Shown: in pieces, positions 51,663-60,816 of the stretch
Layout: every line of letters begins with the position of its first letter
Position numbering within the stretch: position 1 is the stretch's first letter
Origin: Prolixibacter bellariivorans ATCC BAA-1284
Lineage (GTDB): Bacteria > Bacteroidota > Bacteroidia > Bacteroidales > Prolixibacteraceae
Length of the DNA: 64,000 bases
NCBI RefSeq assembly: GCF_000621705.1
Contig: NZ_JHXO01000001.1
Coordinates: forward strand, 1-64,000
Reading direction: 5' to 3'
Notes under the pieces: generated by a model
Databases searched by the model: none
Seen by the model: only the letters and a program-made list of their open reading frames with translations
Told to the model about the DNA's origin: nothing
Made by a program: the position numbers and the translations under genes

Positions 51663-52022
51663 TTAATCATCAGTTTTACCTCCCTTTTCATCATAATGAA
51701 TTCGATTTTCCAGCTCGTCGATGATTGTTTTTTCCCATTTTGGCACTTTTAACAAGTGGGCAATCCGACCAATCATGTGTGAGGCGACCGGAGCGGTGAT
51801 GAAAATGAAAATAATGACAAGCGCCGCTTCGATGATCACATAAGCAACCGGAAAATGGATGGATACCGCCACCAGCATTAACAGTGCTCCAAACGAAGAG
51901 GCTTTAGTGGCAGCATGCATTCGAATGTACAAATCGGGAAGACGCAACACGCCAATGGCAGCCAGCAACATAAAAAAGGCACCCAAAACCAGTAATACCG
52001 CCGAAATCCATTCACTTATCAT
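51663..52022 (-). CDS. mrpG: Mrp antiporter subunit G
   Basis: 119 residues, three helices (about 5-25, 35-60, 62-85), MnhG/MrpG (PhaG) family: GAFFMLLAAIGVLRLPDLYIRMHAATKASSFG is the characteristic region (in two parts). Last gene of the seven-gene Mrp operon; it overlaps mrpF by 11 bp. The C-terminal part is hydrophilic (KVPKWEKTIIDELENRIHYDEKGG), somewhat longer than usual. As part of the complex it exchanges Na+ for H+. Confidence 0.92.
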   Translation of the reverse strand: MISEWISAVLLVLGAFFMLLAAIGVLRLPDLYIRMHAATKASSFGALLMLVAVSIHFPVAYVIIEAALVIIFIFITAPVASHMIGRIAHLLKVPKWEKTIIDELENRIHYDEKGGKTDD

Positions 52023-52305
52023 AGTATCGCTTTTTTAGATAGATGGCAAAAGCCACCGTTCCCATAAATGTGATGAGCGCAATCATCACCGCTACGTTCA
52101 GGTAAACTTTTTCTCCGCTTAAAAAAGTTATGGCGAGCGTAATTCCGATCACCAGAGAAGCAATCAGATCGAGTACAACCACTCTATCGGGCAAACTGGG
52201 TCCTTTCACCAGCCGCCAGAAAGCCAGAAAAAATGCGAGCAGTAACATACCCATCGCCACGTTGGCCGCATTGGTAATAACCGTTGAGAGAAGTATCATG
52301 ACCAA
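52012..52305 (-). CDS. mrpF: Mrp antiporter subunit F
   Basis: 97 residues, three helices, MnhF/MrpF family: MLLLAFFLAFWRLVKGPSLPDRVVVLDLIA (about 19-48, conserved GPSLPDRVVVLD motif) and GTVAFAIYLKKRYYDK at the end. Overlaps mrpE by 10 bp at its start and mrpG by 11 bp at its end. Confidence 0.93.
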   Translation of the reverse strand: MVMILLSTVITNAANVAMGMLLLAFFLAFWRLVKGPSLPDRVVVLDLIASLVIGITLAITFLSGEKVYLNVAVMIALITFMGTVAFAIYLKKRYYDK

Positions 52306-52634
52306 ACCTCCTTTACTCTTTTTTCAAGCCCTGTTTTCACCTCTTCCCTGTAGGCTTCCGGGTCCTCCAAATACAAAACATGTACATACAGCCTTTTCTT
52401 GTCTTCCGACACATCTAGGCTCAAACTCCCCGGAGTCATGGTGATCAGGTTCACCAACGTGACGATTTCCGCATCACTTTTTATGTCCAGCGGAATTTCC
52501 ACAATGCCGGGTTTCATGTGATGCGTCGGCGTTAAAATATCGTACGCCAATACCAGATTAGCTTTGAGCAGTTCCCACAAATAAAACCCGGCGAACGCGA
52601 TGACCTGAACTATTTTCACAAAGATGTACTTCAT
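52296..52634 (-). CDS. mrpE: Mrp antiporter subunit E
   Basis: 112 residues. It has an N-terminal helix, then a cytoplasmic domain with PTHHMKPGIVEIPLDIKSDAEIVTLVNLITMTPGSLSLDVSEDKK (in pieces), the conserved MnhE/MrpE block in which NxITxTPGTxxxD is characteristic. About 50 residues shorter than many MrpE proteins because it starts with one rather than two helices. Follows mrpD by 12 bp. Confidence 0.88.
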   Translation of the reverse strand: MKYIFVKIVQVIAFAGFYLWELLKANLVLAYDILTPTHHMKPGIVEIPLDIKSDAEIVTLVNLITMTPGSLSLDVSEDKKRLYVHVLYLEDPEAYREEVKTGLEKRVKEVWS

Positions 52635-52646
52635 TGTTTTCCGGTA

Positions 52647-54143
52647 TTAGTTTCCTAAAACGGCTTTTATATAAGATGACGGATCGAGCAATTGATGAGC
52701 TGCCGTCATGCAGAAATCGAAAAAGAAACCGACGGCAACCCCCATCCCGATAGAAAAGAGCGCCAGTACCACTGATGGAAATATCATGGCAAACCCCAAT
52801 TTCTTTTCCTGGTAAGCGATCACCTCTTCTGCGTCTTCCGGCTGCTTTTTCCAGAATCCTTCATTCCAGATCTTCATCATCGAAAAGAGGGTGATAAGCC
52901 CCACAAACAATGAGATGGCTGTCACCAGAAAATGGTGCGAATCGAAACCGGCTTTTACCAAAATGAATTTCCCGAAGAAGCCGGACAAAGGCGGGACTCC
53001 GGCCAGTGCAAACGCCGGAATCACAAACAACAGTGCCAAATAGGGATGTGATTTGTACAAACCTCCAATACTCTTTAACTCAAAAGTGCCTTTTAGCTTA
53101 CTCACCATGCCCCCGACCATAAACGTATTGGTTTTGGCCACAATGTTGTGCCCCATATAGTAAATGGCTCCGGCAATCCCCAACGGCGTGAAAAAACCGA
53201 GTCCCATAATCATGTAACCGATTTGGGAGATGATGTGAAACGACAAAATCCGCCGGATATCGTATTGCGATGCAGCCGTAAAGACACCAATCAGCATTGT
53301 CAGGCCACCGGTTATCAGGAACAGCTCTTTCCAAATTCCGCCAAGCGGCATAAAAAACAGGGTAAAGAACCGAATCATGGCATACACCCCCACTTTGGTT
53401 AGCAACCCGGCAAAAAGTGCCGTAACCGCCACCGGCGGCGTGTGATAGGATGCCGGCAACCAGAAAAAGAAAGGAAAAACAGCCGCCTTAATACCAAAAG
53501 CAATGAAGAACAACATCGCAGAACTATTCACCAGATTCGAAGCAGGCTCGTGTTGCAACTTTACCGCCAAATCGGCCATATTCAGTGTACCCATCTTTCC
53601 GTAGAGCAATCCGGCTGCCGCCAGAAAAAGCATCGACGAAACCATGTTGATGGTCACATATTTCACCGCTCCTTCCAGTTGTTTACGTTCTCCGCCCAGC
53701 GTAATCAAAACAAACGACGAAATGAGCATCACCTCGAACCAGACGTAGAGATTGAATACATCGCCGGTTATGAAAGCGCCATTCACGCCCAACAGCAGAA
53801 TATTGAACAGCAAATAGAAATGGAATTTCAATCGACGTTCGTCCATCATCCCCAGTGCATACACCGAAACCGTAAAGCCAATAAGTCCGGCAAAGAAAAG
53901 CATGATGGCACTGAACATATCAGCCACCAGCGTAATGCCAAACGGTGCCGGCCAGCTTCCCACTTGCAACACCAGAATGCCATCGCGGTAGACTTTAACC
54001 AGAATAACGATAGCAACCGCCAGTTGCGCCAGCGTGAAAAACACTCCCGAAGCCTTTCGGAAGTTCAGGCTGTTTTTTGCGAACAAACTGACAATTGCCG
54101 CTAAAACAGGAAGAACCAAAGGTAACATGAGTAGGTTTTCCAT
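52647..54143 (-). CDS. mrpD: Mrp antiporter subunit D
   Basis: 498 residues, 14 helices, homologous to complex I subunits ND2/ND4 (proton-channel type). Helix lysines and the glutamate expected for proton conduction are present (SYHTPPVAVTALFAGLLTKVGVYAMIRF region around 240, FWLPASYHTPPV). Together with MrpA it provides the ion-translocation channels. Gap of 3 bp after mrpC. Confidence 0.94.
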   Translation of the reverse strand: MENLLMLPLVLPVLAAIVSLFAKNSLNFRKASGVFFTLAQLAVAIVILVKVYRDGILVLQVGSWPAPFGITLVADMFSAIMLFFAGLIGFTVSVYALGMMDERRLKFHFYLLFNILLLGVNGAFITGDVFNLYVWFEVMLISSFVLITLGGERKQLEGAVKYVTINMVSSMLFLAAAGLLYGKMGTLNMADLAVKLQHEPASNLVNSSAMLFFIAFGIKAAVFPFFFWLPASYHTPPVAVTALFAGLLTKVGVYAMIRFFTLFFMPLGGIWKELFLITGGLTMLIGVFTAASQYDIRRILSFHIISQIGYMIMGLGFFTPLGIAGAIYYMGHNIVAKTNTFMVGGMVSKLKGTFELKSIGGLYKSHPYLALLFVIPAFALAGVPPLSGFFGKFILVKAGFDSHHFLVTAISLFVGLITLFSMMKIWNEGFWKKQPEDAEEVIAYQEKKLGFAMIFPSVVLALFSIGMGVAVGFFFDFCMTAAHQLLDPSSYIKAVLGN

Positions 54144-54146
54144 CTG

Positions 54147-54488
54147 CTAATCCTCTTTTAGTTGGTCGAAATCAACTGTTCCCGACGATTGATAAAAACG
54201 GTAAATCAATACCAGCGCAAACGCTGTAATCCCAAATCCAATCACCAGCGAAGTCAAAACCAACGCCTGCGGTAACGGATCGGCCACACTAGCCTGCGCC
54301 ACTTTCTGTCCTTCCTGCACAAACGGCGGACTCACTTTCGACAGACTTCCCGCCAGGAAAACCAACAAATTGGTGGCATGACTGAAAAATATCAACCCGA
54401 GAATCAGCTTCACAATGCTTCGCCTCAACAGAAGATAAACGCCTGCTGCATATAAAACGCCGATGACAATAGCCAGTATGATTTCCAT
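54147..54488 (-). CDS. mrpC: Mrp antiporter subunit C
   Basis: 113 residues, three helices, NuoK/MnhC type. GVYLLLRRSIVKLILGLIFFSHATNLLVFL is the helix 1-2 region (in parts), and DPLPQALVLTSLVIGFGITAFALVLIYRFY carries the diagnostic ALVLTAIVI-like motif. Its start overlaps the mrpB stop by 1 bp. Confidence 0.95.
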   Translation of the reverse strand: MEIILAIVIGVLYAAGVYLLLRRSIVKLILGLIFFSHATNLLVFLAGSLSKVSPPFVQEGQKVAQASVADPLPQALVLTSLVIGFGITAFALVLIYRFYQSSGTVDFDQLKED

Positions 54489-54913
54489 TATTCTATGTCG
54501 ATTATATCAAACATGATGGTTAATAACACCCCGATGACCGCCAGATATACTCCCGCATCGAAGAGCACCGGAGTTCCCAAATGAAGCTCCTGCCCGAACG
54601 GCAGATGTAAGGTCGTCCACATGCCGGTCATAAACGGCTCGCCAGCCAAAACACTCAGCAAACCAGAAACCAGGATAACAGCCAAACCTGTTCCCAGTAA
54701 AGCGGAGGTGGAAAGTGGTAATTTCCTTCTTGCTTCCGCAGAATTGAAGGCTAAAGCGTAGAGAATGTAAGCTGAAGCTGCCATCAATCCGCCAATAAAA
54801 CCACCTCCCGGCTGTTGATGCCCGCGATACAGGACGATCAGCGAAAGGATGAACAGCAGCGGTCGTAATTTCGTGGCTGCGATGCGGAAGATATTCGAAT
54901 ACGGATTACTCAT
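54488..54913 (-). CDS. mrpB: Mrp antiporter subunit B
   Basis: 141 residues, four helices, MnhB/MrpB family: LSLIVLYRGHQQPGGGFIGGLMAASAYILYALAF (in parts) with the characteristic GHxxPGGGFxxGLxxA motif. Start overlaps the mrpA stop codon (ATGA). Confidence 0.95.
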   Translation of the reverse strand: MSNPYSNIFRIAATKLRPLLFILSLIVLYRGHQQPGGGFIGGLMAASAYILYALAFNSAEARRKLPLSTSALLGTGLAVILVSGLLSVLAGEPFMTGMWTTLHLPFGQELHLGTPVLFDAGVYLAVIGVLLTIMFDIIDIE

Positions 54914-57225
54914 TCTTCCTTCTTCTTTTTGGGTTTCAACTTCAATAGCGAAAACACTCCTATGGCCGCAATCATCAGCACAACGGTTTCACCCATGGTA
55001 TCCAGTCCCCGGAAATCAACCAGAATGACATTCACGATGTTGCGGCCATGGCCTTTGGTAAATGCTTCTTTCAGGAAATAGTCGCTGATGGGCGGACTGA
55101 TTTTGATGAACTCGGCTTTTAAAACCAGCGCTGTCATAAAACCGCCGAAAACCAAGGCAATGATTCCATCCCTGATTCGGCTTGTCGGTCGGGAATACTT
55201 GGGCATGTACGATGGCAAATGATACACCACCATCACGAAAAGGACCAGCACCAGCGTTTCCACCAGGATAAGCGTAATTGCCACATCGACTGCTCCATAC
55301 AAAATGAATATAAAAGCCATGGCATAACCGATAACCCCCAACAAAATGATGGCAACCAAACGGGAGCGCGTAAACACGGCGCCCAACGCGGCCGTAATGA
55401 TAAGCAGACTTATCCCGATAAGGTAAAACGGAACTTCCTCCCAGTTGGCCTCAAATCCCCAGCCACGCGTGTGGTAAATCTGGTACCAAACCAGCAACGA
55501 CGAAACAATAAAAATCAACATCAGGTAGAAGCGGTGATAACCATGCTGAACCACTTCAGTATGCCTTTTTGTAAACGAGAGGAAGCTCTCTACCAGCTTC
55601 CGGAACAGGTCGGCAAACTCAATCTTGAAATAACGTTGATTAAATTTTCGCAGGGCTTTTGTCGCTGGTTTCCGAAAGAAAAAGAGCGTTAGCCCCAGCG
55701 TAACCGTAATTACACTTAGCAGAAATACCAGATTCAGCCCGTGCCACAATTGAATGTGGAGTTTAACCGGACTGGCATTCACCGCATCGATGGCCGGCAG
55801 CACCAGCGGTTGTGTTAGTATGGCCGGATAAATTCCCATGAACAAACTGGTCACCGAAAGTACTACCGGACCAATCAGCAATGGAATGGCTGGCTCGCGT
55901 GGAATTTTGGGTGGGTCTTTTTTCTTGCCGAAGAAAACACCATGACCAAACAAGAACGCCACAGCGACCATGAATATATTGGCCGCAACCGCCAGTATGG
56001 CCAGGTAAACAGCAATTTCAGGGGCCTGTACTTTCGCATCGTAGATAACTTCCTTCCCAATGAATCCAAGGAACGGAGGTAATCCCGCCATGGAAAAAAG
56101 TGTTAGAAATGTTGCGACAGCTGCTACCGGCATCACCGGCCACATGCCTCCCAGGTGTCTTATGTCACGGGTACCTACGGTTTTATCAATAGCCCCGGCA
56201 ATCATAAACAATGCACCTTTATACAAGGAATGGACAATCAGAAAGATGACCATGGCTGTAATGGCCAGCTCGGTGCCTATTCCAACCAGCAGCACCAACA
56301 TTCCCAGCGCACTAATGGTCGTATAGGCCAGTATTTTCTTTAAATCGAATTGCGTAAACGCGAAGTAGGCTCCTACCAACATCGTCATGGCGCCGGCCAA
56401 GCCCAGCGAAAATTGCCAGAGATCTGTCCCGCCCAAAATAGGCTGAAGCCTTGCCAGTAGGTATATTCCGGCTTTTACCATCGTCGCCGAATGCAAGTAA
56501 GCACTTACCGGAGTGGGTGCTTCCATGGCGCCGGGAAGCCAGAAATGAAAGGGAAATTGCGCCGACTTAGTGAATGCTCCCGCCAGAATCAATAACACCA
56601 ACGGCATGTACATTTTGCTGCCTTTCACCACAGCACCATCCTGCAACAGGTCGGTCAGCTCGTAACTTCCGGCTACATTACCCAACAGAACAAATCCGGC
56701 CAGCATGGCTAAACCTCCAAAGCCGGTAATCAACAATGCCTGCAGTGCTGCCGCCCTGGCTTCCGGACGTTCATGATTAAAACCAATGAGGAGAAACGAG
56801 GAGAAACTGGTAATTTCCCAAAACAGGAACAGCGTAATCAGGTTATTGGCCAGCACCAAGCCCAGCATTGCTCCCATAAACAGAAGGATATAGAAGTAAA
56901 ATCTTCCCCGCATGGGATAATGCTGCATGTAATAACCTGAATAGATAAAAACCAGCGTTCCCATTCCGGTTATCAGCAAGGCAAAAAGAAGACTCAATCC
57001 GTCCAGGTAAAACGATAAGTGGACATGCAACAATGGGAACCAATCGATTGACTGAATGATAAAATGCCGATCGATAATATCCGGAAGCTGCTTAAGCAAC
57101 AACGTAAATAGTAAAGCCGGCAGTAAAGCATACAGGTAGCCGGAAATCTTTCCCAGTCGTTTGTCAATGAACGGGGTCAGAAATGCCAGGAAAAAAACTA
57201 CACCGACAATCCGGATTAACTGCAT
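54910..57225 (-). CDS. mrpA: Mrp antiporter subunit A
   Basis: 771 residues, about 20 helices. The N-terminal 500 residues are ND5/NuoL-like (GLSLLFALLITGMGTLVFIYSGYYM; FWEITSFSSFLLIG, GAFTKSAQFPFHFWLPGAMEAPTPVSAYLHSATMVKAGIYLL, in parts). The C-terminal part holds the MrpA-specific DUF4040/MrpB-like helices (AVDVAITLILVETLVLVLFVMVVYHLP; GLDTMGETVVLMIAAIGVFSLL). It couples Na+ and H+ movement; first gene of a complete mrpABCDEFG operon, the group 1 layout. A 15-bp palindrome lies before the start. Confidence 0.95.
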   Translation of the reverse strand: MQLIRIVGVVFFLAFLTPFIDKRLGKISGYLYALLPALLFTLLLKQLPDIIDRHFIIQSIDWFPLLHVHLSFYLDGLSLLFALLITGMGTLVFIYSGYYMQHYPMRGRFYFYILLFMGAMLGLVLANNLITLFLFWEITSFSSFLLIGFNHERPEARAAALQALLITGFGGLAMLAGFVLLGNVAGSYELTDLLQDGAVVKGSKMYMPLVLLILAGAFTKSAQFPFHFWLPGAMEAPTPVSAYLHSATMVKAGIYLLARLQPILGGTDLWQFSLGLAGAMTMLVGAYFAFTQFDLKKILAYTTISALGMLVLLVGIGTELAITAMVIFLIVHSLYKGALFMIAGAIDKTVGTRDIRHLGGMWPVMPVAAVATFLTLFSMAGLPPFLGFIGKEVIYDAKVQAPEIAVYLAILAVAANIFMVAVAFLFGHGVFFGKKKDPPKIPREPAIPLLIGPVVLSVTSLFMGIYPAILTQPLVLPAIDAVNASPVKLHIQLWHGLNLVFLLSVITVTLGLTLFFFRKPATKALRKFNQRYFKIEFADLFRKLVESFLSFTKRHTEVVQHGYHRFYLMLIFIVSSLLVWYQIYHTRGWGFEANWEEVPFYLIGISLLIITAALGAVFTRSRLVAIILLGVIGYAMAFIFILYGAVDVAITLILVETLVLVLFVMVVYHLPSYMPKYSRPTSRIRDGIIALVFGGFMTALVLKAEFIKISPPISDYFLKEAFTKGHGRNIVNVILVDFRGLDTMGETVVLMIAAIGVFSLLKLKPKKKKEE

Positions 57226-57589
57226 AAGTAAAAGGTTTAGTCAGACTCGAACATCGTTCGAAGTTGTTGTTTAATTGTTTTTTAAGAATACAACTAAATT
57301 ATGGTTTTGTTTATCTCTTTATTCGTAAAAACACCCGACTATAAAAAAATACTTTATTATTTCGCTACGGCATTGGTATCTTATGATTTTAAACATTTAG
57401 CCTTTTAAAGCTGTTTATTTAGCGTTATCTTCAGGTCATTAAATGTCAATACATCAAGACAATAAACAATCGTTCAAAAAATATTGACCTGTCTGATTTA
57501 AGTTAGTAAGCTATTGGGGAGCCGACTGACTGCTAACGAAATAAATATTTCGGGTTGGGTTAAAGACATCGTTACCGGCTAATGAATGT
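57226..57589. other. Divergent intergenic region mrp operon / kinase gene
   Basis: 364 bp, AT-rich, without a gene. It contains the palindrome TCGAAC-ATC-GTTCGA (57247-57261), 22 bp before the mrpA start, and promoters for both directions which I could not place with certainty. Confidence 0.5.
57247..57261. promoter_or_regulatory. Palindrome upstream of mrpA
   Basis: Perfect 6-bp arms TCGAAC / GTTCGA with a 3-bp spacer, in the probable 5' untranslated region of the Mrp operon. It could be a repressor operator or a hairpin affecting translation. Confidence 0.4.
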
Positions 57590-59404
57590 ATGCAGCAACC
57601 AACAAATGAAAAGCGAAAGGTGAGAGGGAAAACTGAAGTACGCATCACCATTATCTACTTAGTCATTGGTATTCTTTGGATCACTTTATCCGATGAGGCT
57701 ATCCTCATGCTGGGCCAAAGCGCCGAGGACATCACCCGTCTGCAAAATTACAAAGGTTGGTTCTTTGTTATTTCCACTTCCTTACTCATCTTCTTTCTTA
57801 TCAGACAGGAAATTCGGAAGCGAAATGCCGTTGAAGATCTTTTACGCTTAAGAAACGAAGAACTTTCTGAGAGCCTGGAAACCATCCGCCAATATCAAAC
57901 CGAAAAACGTTCGAGCCAAAAGCGTTTTCTGGGTTTATATGAAAATATACGGGAAGGGTTTGCCTGGTTGGATATTTCCGGAAATATTAAGGGAGCCAAT
58001 CCTGCTTTTCTGAATATGCTCAATTTTGCTTCGGAACAGTTACTCGGGAAACACTACCGTGAACTCTGCCCCATCGGTTTCACCCGGTTTTTATCCGAAA
58101 TTGAGGAGCGAGGTTATACGGATATTATCGATATTGAACTGTTAAATTCAACGGGTCAAAAAGTTCCGGTATCGCTAATGGCCTACAAAATGCCCGCTCC
58201 CACAGGAGATAGTGAGGAAATCTGGGTAATTGTTAAAGATATTGTCGATCAGAAAAAAGCGGAAAAGGATATCTTAAAAGCAATGCACCGTGCCAAGCAA
58301 AGCGAACGATTGAAATCAGCATTTCTGGCTAATATCTCGCATGAAATACGGACGCCAATGAACAGCATCATTGGTTTTGCCGAGCTTTTGGGAAACGACG
58401 ATCTACCCGACGAACGAAGAAAATGGTATAGCCGCATCATTGCCGAAAATGCTGAGATGTTGCTGGCAATTGTCAACAACGTATTGGATATCTCCCGCCT
58501 GGAAACCGGGCAGCTAAAAGTGGTTCGCCACGAAACCGATTTGAATAAGATCATCTCGGATATTTATGACCTGTTTACTCTTCAGGCTCAGGAGAAAGGC
58601 ATTGAACTAAACATTAAGAATCTTCTTCCCAAAGAGTTGGCCATTGTTCATACCGATGAATCGAAACTCAAGCAAATTCTCATCAATCTTACCGGTAATG
58701 CAATAAAATTTACCCATGAGGGACAGATAAATATCAGCTGCTCCGTTGAAAACGGCGAAGTTTATTTCTCTATCGCTGATACAGGTATAGGTATTGCTCC
58801 CGAGGACCAGAAAGCCATTTTTGAGCGATTCCGTCAGGTAGACGATTCGACGACCCGGAAATATGGAGGAACCGGCCTGGGATTGACCATTTCACTTGGC
58901 TTAACCGAACTTCTGGGAGGCTCATTGAAACTCGAATCTGAACACGGAAAAGGTTCCGTATTCCACGTCCGCATTCCGGTACAAACTCCGGTCCCTGGAA
59001 ATGAGACGACTTTGAAGAAAGATTCCGTTCTCTCCCGTAAACCGGAAGGTGCTTCCATTCTGGTTGTTGAAGACGGGCGGGCCTCCTCTCTCCTTATCAA
59101 AGAGGCCCTAAGAGAACTCGATGCAAATATCATCCTTGTTAAAGACGGAGAATCAGCCATTGAAGTCTGCTCCGAAAACACGGCCATCCGGCTCGTTCTT
59201 ATGGATTTAAACCTACCGGGAATAGACGGAACAGAAACGGCCCGCCTGATAAAAGAAAAATGCCCGGGAATTCTAATCATTGGTCAAAGTGCGCAGCAGC
59301 CCAGTCATCAAAATTCATCTAAACAACAGACCATTTTCGATGATTTCCTTCTCAAACCCTATCTCCCGAAAGAACTCGTAGCGTTAGTGAAAAAGCATAT
59401 TTGA
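57590..59404 (+). CDS. PAS hybrid histidine kinase
   Basis: 604 residues: two membrane helices (about 19-38 and 57-72), a PAS domain (about 112-225), HisKA with His251 in ANISHEIRTPM, a HATPase domain (DTGIGIAPE, GGTGLGLTIS), and a C-terminal receiver domain with phosphoacceptor Asp539 in LVLMDLNLPG and the conserved Lys in FLLKPY. It is a membrane-bound hybrid kinase. There is no adjacent phosphotransfer protein or response regulator, so the output is unknown. The start ATG (57590) lies directly before the first helix's charged N-terminus. Confidence 0.93.
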   Translation: MQQPTNEKRKVRGKTEVRITIIYLVIGILWITLSDEAILMLGQSAEDITRLQNYKGWFFVISTSLLIFFLIRQEIRKRNAVEDLLRLRNEELSESLETIRQYQTEKRSSQKRFLGLYENIREGFAWLDISGNIKGANPAFLNMLNFASEQLLGKHYRELCPIGFTRFLSEIEERGYTDIIDIELLNSTGQKVPVSLMAYKMPAPTGDSEEIWVIVKDIVDQKKAEKDILKAMHRAKQSERLKSAFLANISHEIRTPMNSIIGFAELLGNDDLPDERRKWYSRIIAENAEMLLAIVNNVLDISRLETGQLKVVRHETDLNKIISDIYDLFTLQAQEKGIELNIKNLLPKELAIVHTDESKLKQILINLTGNAIKFTHEGQINISCSVENGEVYFSIADTGIGIAPEDQKAIFERFRQVDDSTTRKYGGTGLGLTISLGLTELLGGSLKLESEHGKGSVFHVRIPVQTPVPGNETTLKKDSVLSRKPEGASILVVEDGRASSLLIKEALRELDANIILVKDGESAIEVCSENTAIRLVLMDLNLPGIDGTETARLIKEKCPGILIIGQSAQQPSHQNSSKQQTIFDDFLLKPYLPKELVALVKKHI

Positions 59405-59539
59405 TTTTTTTGTAAAAACTGCCCTTTCCGGCACACCAATTGAATAAGTTTACCAAACATATTTCCTATTTTTAGTCTCCTTATCCTGCTTGATCATTAC
59501 CGACAAAAAAGTTAGATTATTCATCCCAAATCACTCACA

Positions 59540-60739
59540 ATGAAGAAATTCATCGTGTTCTTTTTCATGTTAACATCCGTTCAACTGTTTGGAAAAGGGC
59601 TACTTAGCGACACACTGCGGGCGAAGGTCCAAAAACACCTGTTCATTGGATTGAAATATGCCCCGGGATTTGTCATGCAGACATCCAACTTCTTTAGGGG
59701 CTATAATGAGAACTCTACCCCAATCGACCACAATCATTCGGAAACTGTCATCCTGGGGTGGCAGTCGTATGGCGATCGCGAATGGGAACAATATTACGGT
59801 TATCCGGCATATGGAATTGGCTTTTATACGGCAACCTTCCCAGGACAAAACAATGAACTGGGTAAGCCCATCGCTATCTATGGCTTTTTCAGAGGGCCTT
59901 TTAAACGATTCAATAAAGTAGCATTGAACTACACGGTTGGATTGGGCCTTACCTACAACTGGAAACCATACGACCCTGTTACCAACCCATGGAACACCGT
60001 GATTGGCTCGAAAGAAACCGTATATATTGAGTTTGGCACCAACGTATCCATTCCGCTATCCAAACATTTTGAACTGGTTGCTGGTGGTCAGTTCAACCAT
60101 TTCTCCAATGGTTCCTTGAAGAAGCCCAACAAAGGCATCAACCTGGTGGCTCCGTTTGTGCAGCTGAACTACCAATTCAACGAACGACCGGAGTTCAAAT
60201 GGCAGTCCCCTGCCCCCATCTCGAAAATCTGGGAAACCAACATCTCCATGGGCTATGGTGTAAAACAACTGCAACTCGATATATCGAAGATGCCGGGAGT
60301 TTCTCCATGGAATGACAAATTATTCAATGCCTGCAACCTGAGCGTGAACTTTCAGCGACCCGTAAGCCACATTGTAAAAGCGGGGTTCGGTACCGATGTG
60401 GTGTACGATGAAACTTTTAATACGACGTTAGCTTTCGACGACCAGGATAATCCTTACAAAGTGCACGGCAATTTCTGGGATGGAATCAGCCTGGGCTTTT
60501 TCGGCTCAGCCGAATTCTATTTGAACCGGTTTGCCGCCTGGACTCAAGTGGGATATTACGTTATCCGGAAAAACGACAACGAGGACGGGCACAAACTCTT
60601 CCAGGTCGTTGGCCTGAAGTTTTTCTTCCTGAAAAATACTTTTGCGGCCATAGGCCTGCGGGCTACCGAGTTTTCTAACGCCGATTACATTGCCTGGACC
60701 ATTGGACACCGGATAAAATGGACCCGAAAAAGTCGGTAG
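59540..60739 (+). CDS. PagL-like lipid A 3-O-deacylase (acyloxyacyl hydrolase family)
   Basis: 399 residues. A signal peptide (MKKFIVFFFMLTSVQLFG) leads into an outer-membrane beta-barrel. The catalytic His-x-Ser pair of PagL-type enzymes appears as NHFSNG (His187, Ser189). The downstream Glu is not at the usual distance: Asn201 stands near it, so the triad is incomplete or differs. PagL removes an acyl chain from lipid A and weakens recognition by host receptors. The gene is somewhat longer than Pseudomonas PagL and has extra strands at the C-terminus. Monocistronic, no obvious regulator. Confidence 0.8.
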   Translation: MKKFIVFFFMLTSVQLFGKGLLSDTLRAKVQKHLFIGLKYAPGFVMQTSNFFRGYNENSTPIDHNHSETVILGWQSYGDREWEQYYGYPAYGIGFYTATFPGQNNELGKPIAIYGFFRGPFKRFNKVALNYTVGLGLTYNWKPYDPVTNPWNTVIGSKETVYIEFGTNVSIPLSKHFELVAGGQFNHFSNGSLKKPNKGINLVAPFVQLNYQFNERPEFKWQSPAPISKIWETNISMGYGVKQLQLDISKMPGVSPWNDKLFNACNLSVNFQRPVSHIVKAGFGTDVVYDETFNTTLAFDDQDNPYKVHGNFWDGISLGFFGSAEFYLNRFAAWTQVGYYVIRKNDNEDGHKLFQVVGLKFFFLKNTFAAIGLRATEFSNADYIAWTIGHRIKWTRKSR

Positions 60740-60816
60740 TTCATCCAAAGTTCGTTAAACTCTTCGAAGATTTTTCCGTTACCTTTAACATCACAAAATT
60801 GTAGCGAAATATTACC

